64,000 bases of DNA, from contig JBKPNX010000102.1 in the NCBI GenBank assembly GCA_046732855.1, forward strand, positions 1-64,000, in the 5' to 3' direction. The translations under genes were made by a program, and so were the position numbers. Of this stretch, positions 35,370 through 43,360 are shown in pieces (position 1 is the first letter of the stretch; each line of letters begins with the position of its first letter). Source of the stretch: JBKPNX01 sp046732855. GTDB lineage: Bacteria > Pseudomonadota > Alphaproteobacteria > Geminicoccales > Geminicoccaceae. The notes under the pieces are model-generated. The model was not told the origin of the DNA. It saw nothing but the letters and a program-made list of their open reading frames with translations, and did not search any database.

Positions 35370-36356
35370 ATGACCAGGAGGCAGTTGTTCTCTATCGTGA
35401 CCGCAGCGCTGGTTCTGGCGCTTTTCACGCACGCGGCGCCGGCCCAGGACAAGATCAAGATCGGCTTTCTGCCCGGCGTGGTCGACCCGTTCTATCAGGT
35501 GATGCAGCTTGGCGTTGAGAAGGCGGCCAGTGATCTCGGCCTCGAGGTCGTGACCCAGATCCCGGCGACCTGGGGCGTGGAAGTCCAGACCCCGATCCTG
35601 GATGCGATGGTCGCGCGCGGCGATCTCGACTACATCATCACCGCGCCGACCGACAAAGACCAGATGATCGGCCCGCTCAAGGCCGCGGTCGACGCCGGCA
35701 TCAAGGTCATCACGGTCGACACCTTCCTGGGTGATGGCGACTACGTGAAGGGGCCCGTGACCTTCCCGATCAGCTACATCGGCTCGGACAATGTCGAGGG
35801 CGGACGCATCGCCGCGCGCGGCCTGGCGGAAGCGATCGACGGCAAGGGCAGCGTCTACATCAACTCGACCAACCCCAACGTCAGCTCGGTCGAAGGGCGC
35901 GCGGTCGGCTTCAAGGAAGTGATGGAGAAAGAATTCCCGGAGATCAAGGTGGTCGGGCTCGACTTCAATCTCGACGACATGAATACGGCCGTGCAGCAGA
36001 CCGCCGCCGTACTGCAGCGCGTCCCCGATCTGGCCGGCGTGTTCGGCACCAACGTGTTCAGCGCCCAGGGCGCCGGCACCGCCGTGGTCAATGCCGGGCT
36101 CGGCGGCCATGTCCAGGTGGTCGCCTACGACGCCACGCAGTTCGCGATCGAGCAACTGCGCCAGGGCGTCGTGTCCCTGGTGCTCGCACAGAAGCCGTTC
36201 GACATGGGCTACCTGGCAGTGCAGTTCGCGCAGGCTGATGCCGCGGGCGTCACGAGCCTGCCTCGGCGCGTCGAGACCGGCTTTGCGATCATCGACAGCA
36301 AGAATGTCGACGACCCGGCCGTCGCGCGCTTCATCTATCAGGTGCCGGGCAAGTAG
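35370..36356 (+). CDS. Sugar ABC transporter substrate-binding protein (RbsB/FrcB-like)
   Basis: This 328-residue periplasmic protein of the Peripla_BP_4 type delivers a sugar or polyol to the permease encoded just downstream. The Sec signal peptide is residues 1-25 (basic MTRRQ, hydrophobic core, cleavage after APAQ). The mature protein starts KIKIGFLPGVVDPFYQVMQ, the usual first strand. DYIITAPTDKDQM, VITVDTFL, SYIGSDNVEGGRIAA and VVAYDATQFAIEQLRQG follow as the hinge and ligand-facing blocks. A strong ribosome binding site and a stable hairpin just after the stop fit the usual high expression of binding proteins. The ligand is not readable from sequence. Confidence 0.93.
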   Translation: MTRRQLFSIVTAALVLALFTHAAPAQDKIKIGFLPGVVDPFYQVMQLGVEKAASDLGLEVVTQIPATWGVEVQTPILDAMVARGDLDYIITAPTDKDQMIGPLKAAVDAGIKVITVDTFLGDGDYVKGPVTFPISYIGSDNVEGGRIAARGLAEAIDGKGSVYINSTNPNVSSVEGRAVGFKEVMEKEFPEIKVVGLDFNLDDMNTAVQQTAAVLQRVPDLAGVFGTNVFSAQGAGTAVVNAGLGGHVQVVAYDATQFAIEQLRQGVVSLVLAQKPFDMGYLAVQFAQADAAGVTSLPRRVETGFAIIDSKNVDDPAVARFIYQVPGK

Positions 36357-36380
36357 CCCTGCTTCAGCGCATCACGCGTC

Positions 36381-36408
36381 CGGGGAGCGTCGTGCGCGGC
36401 GCTCCCCG
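36381..36408 (+). terminator. Strong hairpin after the sugar-binding-protein gene
   Basis: CGGGGAGCG (36381-36389) and CGCTCCCCG (36400-36408) form a nine-base-pair perfect stem with a ten-base loop, 24 bases after the stop. There is no T tract. It is probably an mRNA-stabilising or partly terminating hairpin between the binding-protein and permease genes. Confidence 0.6.
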
Positions 36409-36479
36409 ACCGCTGCGCCAGCAATCGTACTTTCGTGCCCACGGTTCCGTCATCGCGAGACCGAGCAGGGGTCATGGTC

Positions 36480-36560
36480 GTCATCGCGAGGCCGCAAAAC
36501 GGCCGTGCCGATCCAAAGTCTCCTGAATTGCTTCGCGCCCCGGGCGCTCGCCATCAAGAC
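36480..36560 (-). repeat. Intergenic dispersed repeat, inverted copy
   Basis: Read on the minus strand this begins GGCGAGCGCCCGGGGCGCG, then AAGCAATTCAGG, then TGGATCGGCAC, and ends CTCGCGATGAC. The same blocks in the same order occur at 38682-38770 and 51751-51842. It lies between the binding-protein and permease genes of one operon. Confidence 0.75.
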
Positions 36561-36639
36561 CTACTCATGGCTCATGATTCAGCACCAGCGAATATACTAG
36601 CCGTCCTGACCATGTCCCCGCACACTGGGAAAAAACCGA

Positions 36640-37788
36640 GTGGCTGATCACCAATCCAGGGCCGTGACGGCCATGGGACTCGCCCCATCCGGCGCGATCA
36701 CCTCGTCGCAGCGCTTCATCCTCATGCTCAGTCGGGTGTGGGCCTGGGTGTTTTTGGGCGTTATGATCGTGGGCTTCGTCATCGCGGTGCCGCTGTTCAG
36801 CAACGGCGCGGTCAATTTCCTGACGCTGCGCAATTCGCAGAACATCCTGGTCGCGATCACGCCCGTTCTGCTGTTGGGCCTGGGCCAGACCTTCGTGATC
36901 ATCAGCGCTGGCATCGATCTGTCGGTCGGCTGGGTGATGAGCCTCGCCTCCGTGCTCTCGGCGCTCGCGATCAGGGCAGCCTACAATAGCGGTGCGCCGC
37001 TGTTGCTCGCCGCCGTGGCCGGATTGGCGGCCGCGCTCGGCGGCGCGGGTCTCGTCGGCTTCATCAACGGCGTGATCATCGCCAAGCTCAAGGTGCCGGC
37101 CTTCATCGTGACCCTGGGCAGCTCCTTCATCGTCCGCGGCGTCTCCCTGCTCATGTCCGAGAACACCACCGTAATCGGCCTGCCCGCCGGGATCCGGAAC
37201 TACGGCAACGACGCGCTCGTCTACTACATCAAGGGCGAAGGTGGCGGTCTGTATTTCCTGAAGCGCCCCGAGGTCACCGGCGACCTGCTGCGCCGCATGG
37301 ATCCGATCCTGCCCTATCCGGTCGTGGTGACCGCACTGGTGGTGGCGCTCGCGATCTTCATCCTGCGCAAGACGCAGTTCGGCCGGCACACCTACGCGAT
37401 CGGCGGCAATCTCGAGGCGGCGCTGCGCACCGGGATTCCGGTCGACCGGCGCATCATCCAGCTTTACATGCTGTCCGCCGCCACCGCGGGCATCGCCGGC
37501 TTCCTCTCCACGCTGCGCTTCACCGCCGGCTCGGCGGTGATCGGCGATCCGTTGCTGCTCGCCTCGATCGCCGCGGTGATCATCGGCGGGGTGAGCCTGT
37601 TCGGCGGCGCCGGCACGGTGATGGGCACGGTGATCGGCGCGCTGATCATCGCCGTCCTGACCACGGGCCTGGTCATGCTCAACGTCGAGGCGTTCTGGCA
37701 GTTCATCGTGGTCGGCGCGGTCGTGATCATCGCCGTGCTGATCGATCAGTCCCGGGACCTGATCATCGGTCGTGGCAGGACGGGATAA
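36640..37788 (+). CDS. Sugar ABC transporter permease (RbsC/FrcC-like)
   Basis: This 382-residue inner-membrane protein of the BPD_transp_2 type has about ten hydrophobic segments. Family blocks are LGLGQTFVIISAGIDLSVG (about residue 85), FIVTLGSSFIVRG (about 165), TYAIGGNLEAALRTGIPV (about 250, the ATPase-contact loop) and IIGGVSLFGGAGTVMGTVIG (about 310). GTG 36640 is taken as the start. ATG 36673 is an alternative. A cytoplasmic insertion of about 35 residues (GEGGGLYFLKRPEVTGDLLR) is longer than in RbsC and resembles FrcC-type permeases. The ATPase gene begins five bases after the stop. Confidence 0.93.
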   Translation: MADHQSRAVTAMGLAPSGAITSSQRFILMLSRVWAWVFLGVMIVGFVIAVPLFSNGAVNFLTLRNSQNILVAITPVLLLGLGQTFVIISAGIDLSVGWVMSLASVLSALAIRAAYNSGAPLLLAAVAGLAAALGGAGLVGFINGVIIAKLKVPAFIVTLGSSFIVRGVSLLMSENTTVIGLPAGIRNYGNDALVYYIKGEGGGLYFLKRPEVTGDLLRRMDPILPYPVVVTALVVALAIFILRKTQFGRHTYAIGGNLEAALRTGIPVDRRIIQLYMLSAATAGIAGFLSTLRFTAGSAVIGDPLLLASIAAVIIGGVSLFGGAGTVMGTVIGALIIAVLTTGLVMLNVEAFWQFIVVGAVVIIAVLIDQSRDLIIGRGRTG

Positions 37789-37793
37789 CGCGC

Positions 37794-38558
37794 GTGGCCG
37801 ATTCGCTGCTGTCGATCCGTAACATGACCAAGCGTTTCGGCGGCCTGGTCGCCGTCAACGAGGTCAGCTGGGATGTCTATCCCGGCGAGGTGGTCGGTCT
37901 CTTGGGCGACAACGGCGCCGGCAAGTCGACCTTGATCAAATGCATCTCCGGCGTCTACCAGCCCGATGAGGGCGAGATCTATTTCGAAGGGCGGCGCAGC
38001 AACTTCGCGCGCCCGATCGATGCCCGCCAGCAAGGGATCGAGACGATCTATCAGGATCTGGCGCTCGCCAACAATCTCGATGTCGGGGCCAACATCTTCC
38101 TCGGCCGCGAGGTCAGGAAATCCTATCTCGGCGGCCTGATCCGCATGCTCGACGAGCCGCACATGCTGCGCGAATCGCGTGTCGCGCTGGAGGGGCTCGA
38201 GATCCATTTCCCGAACCTCGCGCAGCCGATCGAGAACCTCTCGGGCGGCCAGCGTCAGGCAGTGGCGATCGCGCGCGCGGTCTATTGGGACGCCAAACTG
38301 ATGATCATGGACGAGCCGACCAACAATCTCGGCGTGCCCGAGCAGCACAAGGTCCTGGAGCTGATCCGCAGGCTGCGCGATCAGGGGGTCCCGGTCATCC
38401 TGATCACCCACACGCTGCCCGACGTGTTCGCCGTGTCCGACCGCCTGATCGTCATGCATCGCGGGCGCAAGGTGACGGAGAAGCGCACCGCCGAGACCAA
38501 TACACCAGAGCTGGTGCAGTACATGGTGGGCGCCCTGGACGACACGCGGGTGCAGTGA
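37794..38558 (+). CDS. Sugar ABC transporter ATPase, single domain (FrcA-like)
   Basis: This 254-residue ATPase would power the permease encoded just upstream. Walker A is GDNGAGKSTLIK (about residue 39), the Q-loop ETIYQDLALANNL, the signature LSGGQRQAVAIARAV (about 146), Walker B LMIMDEPTNNLG, and the switch histidine is in ILITHTLPDVF. It has one ATPase domain, not the two fused domains of RbsA, which matches fructose-type FrcBCA transporters. The start is GTG, coupled to the permease stop. The D-loop reads NNLGV where NNLDV-like forms are more usual. Confidence 0.93.
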   Translation: MADSLLSIRNMTKRFGGLVAVNEVSWDVYPGEVVGLLGDNGAGKSTLIKCISGVYQPDEGEIYFEGRRSNFARPIDARQQGIETIYQDLALANNLDVGANIFLGREVRKSYLGGLIRMLDEPHMLRESRVALEGLEIHFPNLAQPIENLSGGQRQAVAIARAVYWDAKLMIMDEPTNNLGVPEQHKVLELIRRLRDQGVPVILITHTLPDVFAVSDRLIVMHRGRKVTEKRTAETNTPELVQYMVGALDDTRVQ

Positions 38559-38681
38559 GCGCGCCGCCACTCGGATCGACACCCGCGACCGGCCCGTCGC
38601 TGCGAGCGCCCTTCGGGCGACTCCGCCCTTGCGAGCGCTTCATCAGTGACCCGCCCTTGCGGCTGCTCCCACGAGTGACTC

Positions 38682-38770
38682 GTCATTGCGAGCGCCCAAG
38701 GCGCGAAGCAATCCAGGGAGTTCTTACTTGTCTGGATCGCCACCGCCGCTCTGCGGGCTCGCGATCACGG
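38682..38770 (+). repeat. Intergenic dispersed repeat, direct copy
   Basis: This copy runs GTCATTGCGAGCGCC, GGCGCGAAGCAATCCAGG, TCTGGATCGCCAC and CTCGCGATCACGG. The ends form a large imperfect inverted repeat (GTCATTGCGAG with CTCGCGATCAC). The copy at 51751-51842 matches it closely. Confidence 0.8.
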
Positions 38771-38874
38771 CCACTACCGCTGCGCGATCTCGGGACGACG
38801 GAGTAGCGAGCGCGAGCTTACGCTCCGCAGAACCTGTGTAAGACGCGGATGCCGCTTTCCTTGGCCCGCGGACC

Positions 38875-39001
38875 GTGCCATCATCTCCGGTGACAGCCGA
38901 ATACCGCTTTTTATTCGCGCTGCCGTGGCGTCGGTCGTCAAGCCGCTCACGGAAGCGACTCGATTGGAGACCGATGCCGAACTTAAAAAAAGGAGGCTTC
39001 G
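38875..39001 (+). promoter_or_regulatory. Duplicated leader A of the binding-protein array
   Basis: This 127-base leader upstream of the gene at 39002 is clearly related to 45025-45151 upstream of the gene at 45152. The longest identical run is GCGACTCGATTGGAGA. A hairpin at 38895-38921 pairs AGCCGAAT with ATTCGCGCT (one bulge) around a ten-base loop. The stem is kept in both copies while the loop differs. AGGAGG at 38991-38996 is the ribosome binding site. Promoter or RNA regulator function is inferred from conservation. Confidence 0.6.
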
Positions 39002-40051
39002 ATGCATATTGGCCAATCCCGCCGTGCTTTTCTCGCCACCCTGTCAGCTGCCGGCGCCGCAACCGTTCTCCGTTCCCGGAGCACCCTCGCCGACGAGGGC
39101 CCGCCCGAAGTCACGACGATTCGAATCCGCCGCGAGCCCGGCGAGGTCAAGCTGATCGGCGGCGGCACCGATGCCCCGTACTGCGTCGCGCCATCGTACG
39201 TGGCCAAGGGGCTGCTGGAAGCGGAGGGCTTTACCGACGTTCAGCACATCCTCGTAGAGGGCGGGGCCAAGTACAGCGAGGCATTCCAACGCAAGGAGAT
39301 CGACTTCGGGCTCATGAGCCCCGGCGGGCTCGTCGGCCGGATCGAGTCGGGCGTGCCGATCAAGACGCTCGCCGGCATCCACCCAGGCTGCTTCGAGCTG
39401 TACGGGCACGAGCAGATCAAGTCCGTGAAGGAGCTGAAAGGCAAGCAGGTCGGGCTCGACGACTCGATCAGCTCGACGCCTGGCCAGTTCGTGTCGTTCA
39501 TCGCCGCGGACGCAGGGCTCGACCCGGAGAAGGACATCCGTTGGGTCACCCCGGACGGGGGCGTCGATCCCGTCCAGTTGTTCATGGATGGCAAGATCGA
39601 CGCTTACATGGCGTTCATGCCGCAGGCGATGGGGCTGCACGAGCACAAGGCTGGTCACGTGCTCGTTGACCTGGCTCGGACCGAACCATGGTCGAAAACC
39701 TTCTGCTGCCTGGCGGTCGGTCGTTCCGACTTCGTCCAGAACAACCCGATCGCGACCAAGCGCGCGATGCGCGCCATGCTCAAGGCGACCGACATGTGCG
39801 CGAACGAGCCCGAGAAGGCCGCGCAGACGCTGGTCGATGACGGCTTCGCTCCGAACTATGATCAAGCGGTCGGGGTGCTCACCCACCTGCGCTACGACGC
39901 CTGGCGCGAGATCGACGCCGAGCACTCGCTGCGTTTCTACTCCGAGCAGCTTCAGAAGCTCGGGCAGCTCAAGAGCGATCCCGACACGGTGGTCGCGCAG
40001 GGCAGCGACTGGCAGTTCCTCGACGAACTCAAGCGCGAATTGAAGGCGTGA
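39002..40051 (+). CDS. Tat-exported NMT1/TauA-type substrate-binding protein, copy 1 of 5
   Basis: This 349-residue periplasmic binding protein has a twin-arginine signal (SRRAFLATLSAAGAA, cleavage probably near residue 31 before DEGPPE). The mature fold is of the ABC nitrate/sulfonate/thiamine-precursor class. It has the five cysteines common to the array: YCVAPSY, HPGCFELY, FCCLAVG (two) and DMCANEP. This copy is the most diverged: it has extra residues in the first strand (GEVKLIGGGTDA) and ends SDWQFLDELKRELKA. A strong ribosome binding site precedes ATG 39002. No permease or ATPase of this class lies nearby, so the transport partner or signalling role is unknown. Confidence 0.9.
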   Translation: MHIGQSRRAFLATLSAAGAATVLRSRSTLADEGPPEVTTIRIRREPGEVKLIGGGTDAPYCVAPSYVAKGLLEAEGFTDVQHILVEGGAKYSEAFQRKEIDFGLMSPGGLVGRIESGVPIKTLAGIHPGCFELYGHEQIKSVKELKGKQVGLDDSISSTPGQFVSFIAADAGLDPEKDIRWVTPDGGVDPVQLFMDGKIDAYMAFMPQAMGLHEHKAGHVLVDLARTEPWSKTFCCLAVGRSDFVQNNPIATKRAMRAMLKATDMCANEPEKAAQTLVDDGFAPNYDQAVGVLTHLRYDAWREIDAEHSLRFYSEQLQKLGQLKSDPDTVVAQGSDWQFLDELKRELKA

Positions 40052-40078
40052 GCGCGCCTTGAAGGCGTGAGACAAGGC

Positions 40079-40104
40079 CGCCGGGCGGACCCGTCCGCCC
40101 GGCG
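40079..40104 (+). terminator. Perfect 12-bp inverted repeat between array copies 1 and 2
   Basis: CGCCGGGCGGAC (40079-40090) and GTCCGCCCGGCG (40093-40104) are perfect inverted repeats separated by CC. The hairpin follows the stop at 40051 by 27 bases and may attenuate or protect the upstream message. There is no T tract. A short direct repeat, TTGAAGGCGTGAG, lies just before it at the end of copy 1. Confidence 0.55.
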
Positions 40105-40129
40105 ACTTCGCGATCTCATGGGAGTTCCG

Positions 40130-41155
40130 ATGCAGATCATCCAAAGTCGTCGTGATTTCCTCACCGCTATGTCCGCGGCGAGTGCTGCCGGCGTCCTTGG
40201 CCCTCGCAAATCGCTCGCCGACGAAGCTCCGCCGGAGACGACCACGATTCGGATCCAGCGTGAGGAGTTCGATAATCCGATCTGCCTCGCGCCTGAGTTC
40301 GTGGCCCAGGAGCTGCTGCGTGCGGAAGGGTTCACCGAAGTCCAATACGTGGTCACGCGGAACGGTCCCGCGTTCACCCAAGCGTTCGAACGCGGCGAGA
40401 TCGACTTCGGTTTCATGTTCGCGCCGGGGGCGGTCCGTCGCCTCGATGACGGCGTGCCGATCACGGCGGTGGCGGGCGTGCATCCCGGCTGTTTCGAGCT
40501 GTTCGTGCATGACCCCATCCAAACCATCACGGACCTGAAAGGCCGACGGGTCGGCGTTCCTGATCGGCGCGGCGCGCCGCCTCAGCTGTATGTGTCGATC
40601 ATGGCGGCGCACGTCGGACTCGACCCCGAGGAGGACATCGAGTGGATCACGACCGACGACATAGCTAACCCGATGGAGCTGTTCGTTCGGGGCGAGACCG
40701 ATGCTTATCTAACTTTCGTGACGGACGTTCCGGAACTGCGCAATCGCAAGATTGGCCGCTCGATCCTGAACATGGCGCTGGACAAGCCGTGGTCGCAGTA
40801 CTTTTGCTGCCTGTTGGTCGGCCACGCCGACTTTGTCCGCGCGCATCCGGTCGCGACCAAGCGCGCGTTGCGCGCCATCCTGAAGGCGACCGACCAGTGC
40901 AGGACAGAGCCGGAGGGTGCCGTCCGGGGACTGGTCGAGCGCGGGTTCATTAAGCTTGATCAGACGGACGCGCTTCAGGCACTGAACGAGATCCCATGGG
41001 CCAGTTGGCGCGAGCTCGACCCGGAGGACACGCTGCGGTTCTACGGGCTTTGGATGCACGAGTTCGGGCAGCTCGACGCGACCCCGAACCAGCTCATCAT
41101 GGACGGTACCGACTGGCGCTTCCTCAACGAGCTCAAGCGCGAGCTGAAGGCGTGA
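40130..41155 (+). CDS. Tat-exported NMT1/TauA-type substrate-binding protein, copy 2 of 5
   Basis: This 341-residue paralogue has the Tat signal SRRDFLTAMSAASAAGV followed by ADEAPPETTT. The five cysteines are at ICLAPEF, HPGCFELF, YFCCLLVG and DQCRTEP. The C terminus TDWRFLNELKRELKA is almost identical to copies 3 to 5. ATG 40130, with GGGAG 6-10 bases upstream, is chosen over the in-frame start at 40067. The middle region (GVPDRRGAPPQLYVS) differs from its neighbours, as expected if ligand specificity differs. Expression is probably joined to copy 1, 78 bases upstream. Confidence 0.9.
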   Translation: MQIIQSRRDFLTAMSAASAAGVLGPRKSLADEAPPETTTIRIQREEFDNPICLAPEFVAQELLRAEGFTEVQYVVTRNGPAFTQAFERGEIDFGFMFAPGAVRRLDDGVPITAVAGVHPGCFELFVHDPIQTITDLKGRRVGVPDRRGAPPQLYVSIMAAHVGLDPEEDIEWITTDDIANPMELFVRGETDAYLTFVTDVPELRNRKIGRSILNMALDKPWSQYFCCLLVGHADFVRAHPVATKRALRAILKATDQCRTEPEGAVRGLVERGFIKLDQTDALQALNEIPWASWRELDPEDTLRFYGLWMHEFGQLDATPNQLIMDGTDWRFLNELKRELKA

Positions 41156-41221
41156 GACAAGGAAGGTAGGGTCGATCAGGCCTGCTCAGCGGCCTCGCGA
41201 ATATCAGAAAGGAGGCTTTCG

Positions 41222-42220
41222 ATGCAGATCACGCAAAGTCGCCGCGATTTCCTCACCAGCCTTTCCGCGGCCAGCGCCGTCGGCATCCTCGGCACCCGCG
41301 CATCGCTCGCCGACGAGGGGCCGCCGGAGGTCACCACGCTCCGGCTGGGCGGCGCCCCTGGCATCTGCCTCGCGCCCGGATACATCGCCGAGGAGCTGCT
41401 GCGCGCGGAAGGGTTCACCGATATCCGGTACATACCGGACTACCCTATCGACGCTGTCGCACGCGGCGAGCTCGACTTCGACATGGAGACTGCCGCGTGG
41501 GTTGCCTCTAACGTGGATGCTGGCCAGCCAATCACGGCGTTAGCGGGCGTGCATGTAGGATGCTATGAGCTGTTCGCTCACGAGCCGATCCGGACCATCA
41601 GTGACCTGAAGGGCAAGAAGGTCCGCATTCCCCAGGCGATCGGCTCGAGCGGGCATCTGCTGCTCGCGAGCATCGCGGCATATGTAGGGCTCGACCCTCG
41701 CAAGGACATCGACTGGATCACCAGTCTGAGCGGCAACTTTATGGAGGCGTTCGCCGAAGGCGAGGTCGATGTCCTTCTTGCGCTCCCCCCTGAGCCGCAG
41801 GAGCTGCGCGCCCGCAAGACTGGCCACGTGATCCTCAACACCACCACCGACATGCCGTGGTCGCAGTACTTCTGTTGCATGCTGATCGGAAACAAGGATT
41901 TCGTGGGCGCCAATCCGATCGCTACCAAGCGCGTCCTGCGTGCCATTCTCAAAGCAAATGATATCTGCGCGACCGAGCCGGAATTGGCAGCGCAACAGTT
42001 GGTCGATAGCGGGTTCACCGAGCGCTACGACTACGCGCTCCAGACGCTGACCGAGGTGCCCTATAATCGCTGGCGCGAGTACGACCCCGAGGACTCGCTG
42101 CGCTTCTATGCACTTCGCCTGCACGATGTCGGCATGGTCACCTCCACCCCGAACGCGCTGATCGCCGAGGGTACCGACTGGCGCTTCCTCAACGAGTTGA
42201 AGCGCGAGCTGAAGGCGTGA
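41222..42220 (+). CDS. Tat-exported NMT1/TauA-type substrate-binding protein, copy 3 of 5
   Basis: This 332-residue paralogue carries the Tat signal SRRDFLTSLSAASAVGI and a mature start at DEGPPEVTT. Its five cysteines are ICLAPGY, HVGCYELF, YFCCMLIG and DICATEP. It shares with copy 5 the block IPQAIGSSGHLLL / IPEGYGSSGHLLL, suggesting copies 3 and 5 are the closest pair. LPPEPQELRARKTGHVILNT is also shared with copy 5. GGAGG 6-10 bases upstream of ATG 41222 supports the start. The ligand is unknown. The 66-base gap to copy 2 has no promoter-like element that I can defend. Confidence 0.9.
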   Translation: MQITQSRRDFLTSLSAASAVGILGTRASLADEGPPEVTTLRLGGAPGICLAPGYIAEELLRAEGFTDIRYIPDYPIDAVARGELDFDMETAAWVASNVDAGQPITALAGVHVGCYELFAHEPIRTISDLKGKKVRIPQAIGSSGHLLLASIAAYVGLDPRKDIDWITSLSGNFMEAFAEGEVDVLLALPPEPQELRARKTGHVILNTTTDMPWSQYFCCMLIGNKDFVGANPIATKRVLRAILKANDICATEPELAAQQLVDSGFTERYDYALQTLTEVPYNRWREYDPEDSLRFYALRLHDVGMVTSTPNALIAEGTDWRFLNELKRELKA

Positions 42221-42269
42221 CTTATTGCGGGCGCAACCGCTGGCCGGGAACTCAATAGAGGAGGCTTCG

Positions 42270-43277
42270 ATGCAGGTCGGACAGAATCGCCGCGATTTCC
42301 TGACCAGCTTGGCCGCCGCCGGCGCTGCCAGCGTCCTTGGCGCTCGGCCATCGCTCGCCGACGAGGCCCCGCCAGAGGTGACCACGCTTCGGCTGTTCCG
42401 TGACCGGTCGATCTGCGAGGCGCCCTGGTTAATCGGCGAGGATCTGCTGCGTGCCGAAGGCTTCACCGACATCCGCTACGTGGTCGTGGAGGCAGGTGCT
42501 CGGGAAAATGAGATGCTCGCCGCGGGCGAGCTCGATTTCAGCATCTTTTTCCCGGCATCGCTGGTTTTTCGGCTGTATGAGGGCTTGCCGATCACGGCGC
42601 TCGCGGGCATGCATACCGGGTGTTTCGAGCTGTTTGCGCACGAGCCGATTCGCACCATCAAAGACCTGAAGGGCAAGAAGGTCGGCATCGATGTCGTGGG
42701 CGCGGCCAAATACAGGTACGTGGCGATCATGGCGGCCAACATCGGGCTCGATCCCGAACAGGACATCGAATGGGTGGCGGAAGCCAACGCTGACCCCCTG
42801 GAGCTGTTCGCCCAAGGCAAGGTCGATGCTTTTCTCGCTTTCCCACCAGAGCCCCAGGAGCTGCGCGAGCGCAAGGTCGGTCACGTGATTGTCAACACGA
42901 CCACGGACAAGCCGTGGTCGCAGTATTTCTGTTGCATGATTGTGGGAACCGCGGCGTTCGTCCGCGACCATCCCGTGGCCACCAAGCGCGTCGTGCGTGC
43001 CATCCTCAAAGCTGCGGACATCTGCGCCGCCGAGCCGGAGCGGGCCGCGCGGAACCTGGTCGATCGCGGCTTCGCTAAGCGCTACGACTACGCTCTCGAG
43101 ACGCTGACGAGCATCCCCTACGCGCAGTGGCGCGAGCTCGACCCGGAGGATTCGCTGCGCTTCTTCGGGCTGCGCCTGCACGAAGCAGGCATGATCGACT
43201 CGAGCCCCAACCAGCTCATCGCCGAGGGCACCGACTGGCGCTTCCTCAACGAGATCAAACGCGAGCTGAAGGCCTGA
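42270..43277 (+). CDS. Tat-exported NMT1/TauA-type substrate-binding protein, copy 4 of 5
   Basis: This 335-residue paralogue has the slightly altered Tat motif NRRDFLTSLAAAGAASV. The five cysteines are ICEAPWL, HTGCFELF, YFCCMIVG and DICAAEP. ATG 42270 has GAGGAGG about seven bases upstream, so the longer frame from 42225 is rejected. The ligand-facing loop near residue 80 (ENEMLAAGELDFSIFFP) differs from copies 3 and 5, while the C terminus TDWRFLNEIKRELKA is nearly identical. It is followed 83 bases later by a TPR-protein gene. Confidence 0.9.
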   Translation: MQVGQNRRDFLTSLAAAGAASVLGARPSLADEAPPEVTTLRLFRDRSICEAPWLIGEDLLRAEGFTDIRYVVVEAGARENEMLAAGELDFSIFFPASLVFRLYEGLPITALAGMHTGCFELFAHEPIRTIKDLKGKKVGIDVVGAAKYRYVAIMAANIGLDPEQDIEWVAEANADPLELFAQGKVDAFLAFPPEPQELRERKVGHVIVNTTTDKPWSQYFCCMIVGTAAFVRDHPVATKRVVRAILKAADICAAEPERAARNLVDRGFAKRYDYALETLTSIPYAQWRELDPEDSLRFFGLRLHEAGMIDSSPNQLIAEGTDWRFLNEIKRELKA

Positions 43278-43360
43278 GCCAACTGCCCTTGGAAACTGCA
43301 AACTATCCCGTCGGGGGCTTAAGCGGTCGCTAGGCCGCCTCGGGCGTATGGAGGCATCAC

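Larger units (their letters stand above)
38559..39001. other. Intergenic region with repeats and the leader of the binding-protein array
   Basis: The left half (38590-38690) has degenerate copies of TTGCGAGCGCC next to a full dispersed repeat. The right end (38875-39001) is the leader shared with the gene at 45152. No coding gene is seen. Confidence 0.6.

Noticed and set aside
38875..39001. TPP riboswitch before the NMT1-like binding-protein genes
   Set aside because: I do not see the conserved CTGAGA or related TPP-aptamer elements in the leader. NMT1/THI5 similarity alone does not imply thiamine regulation.
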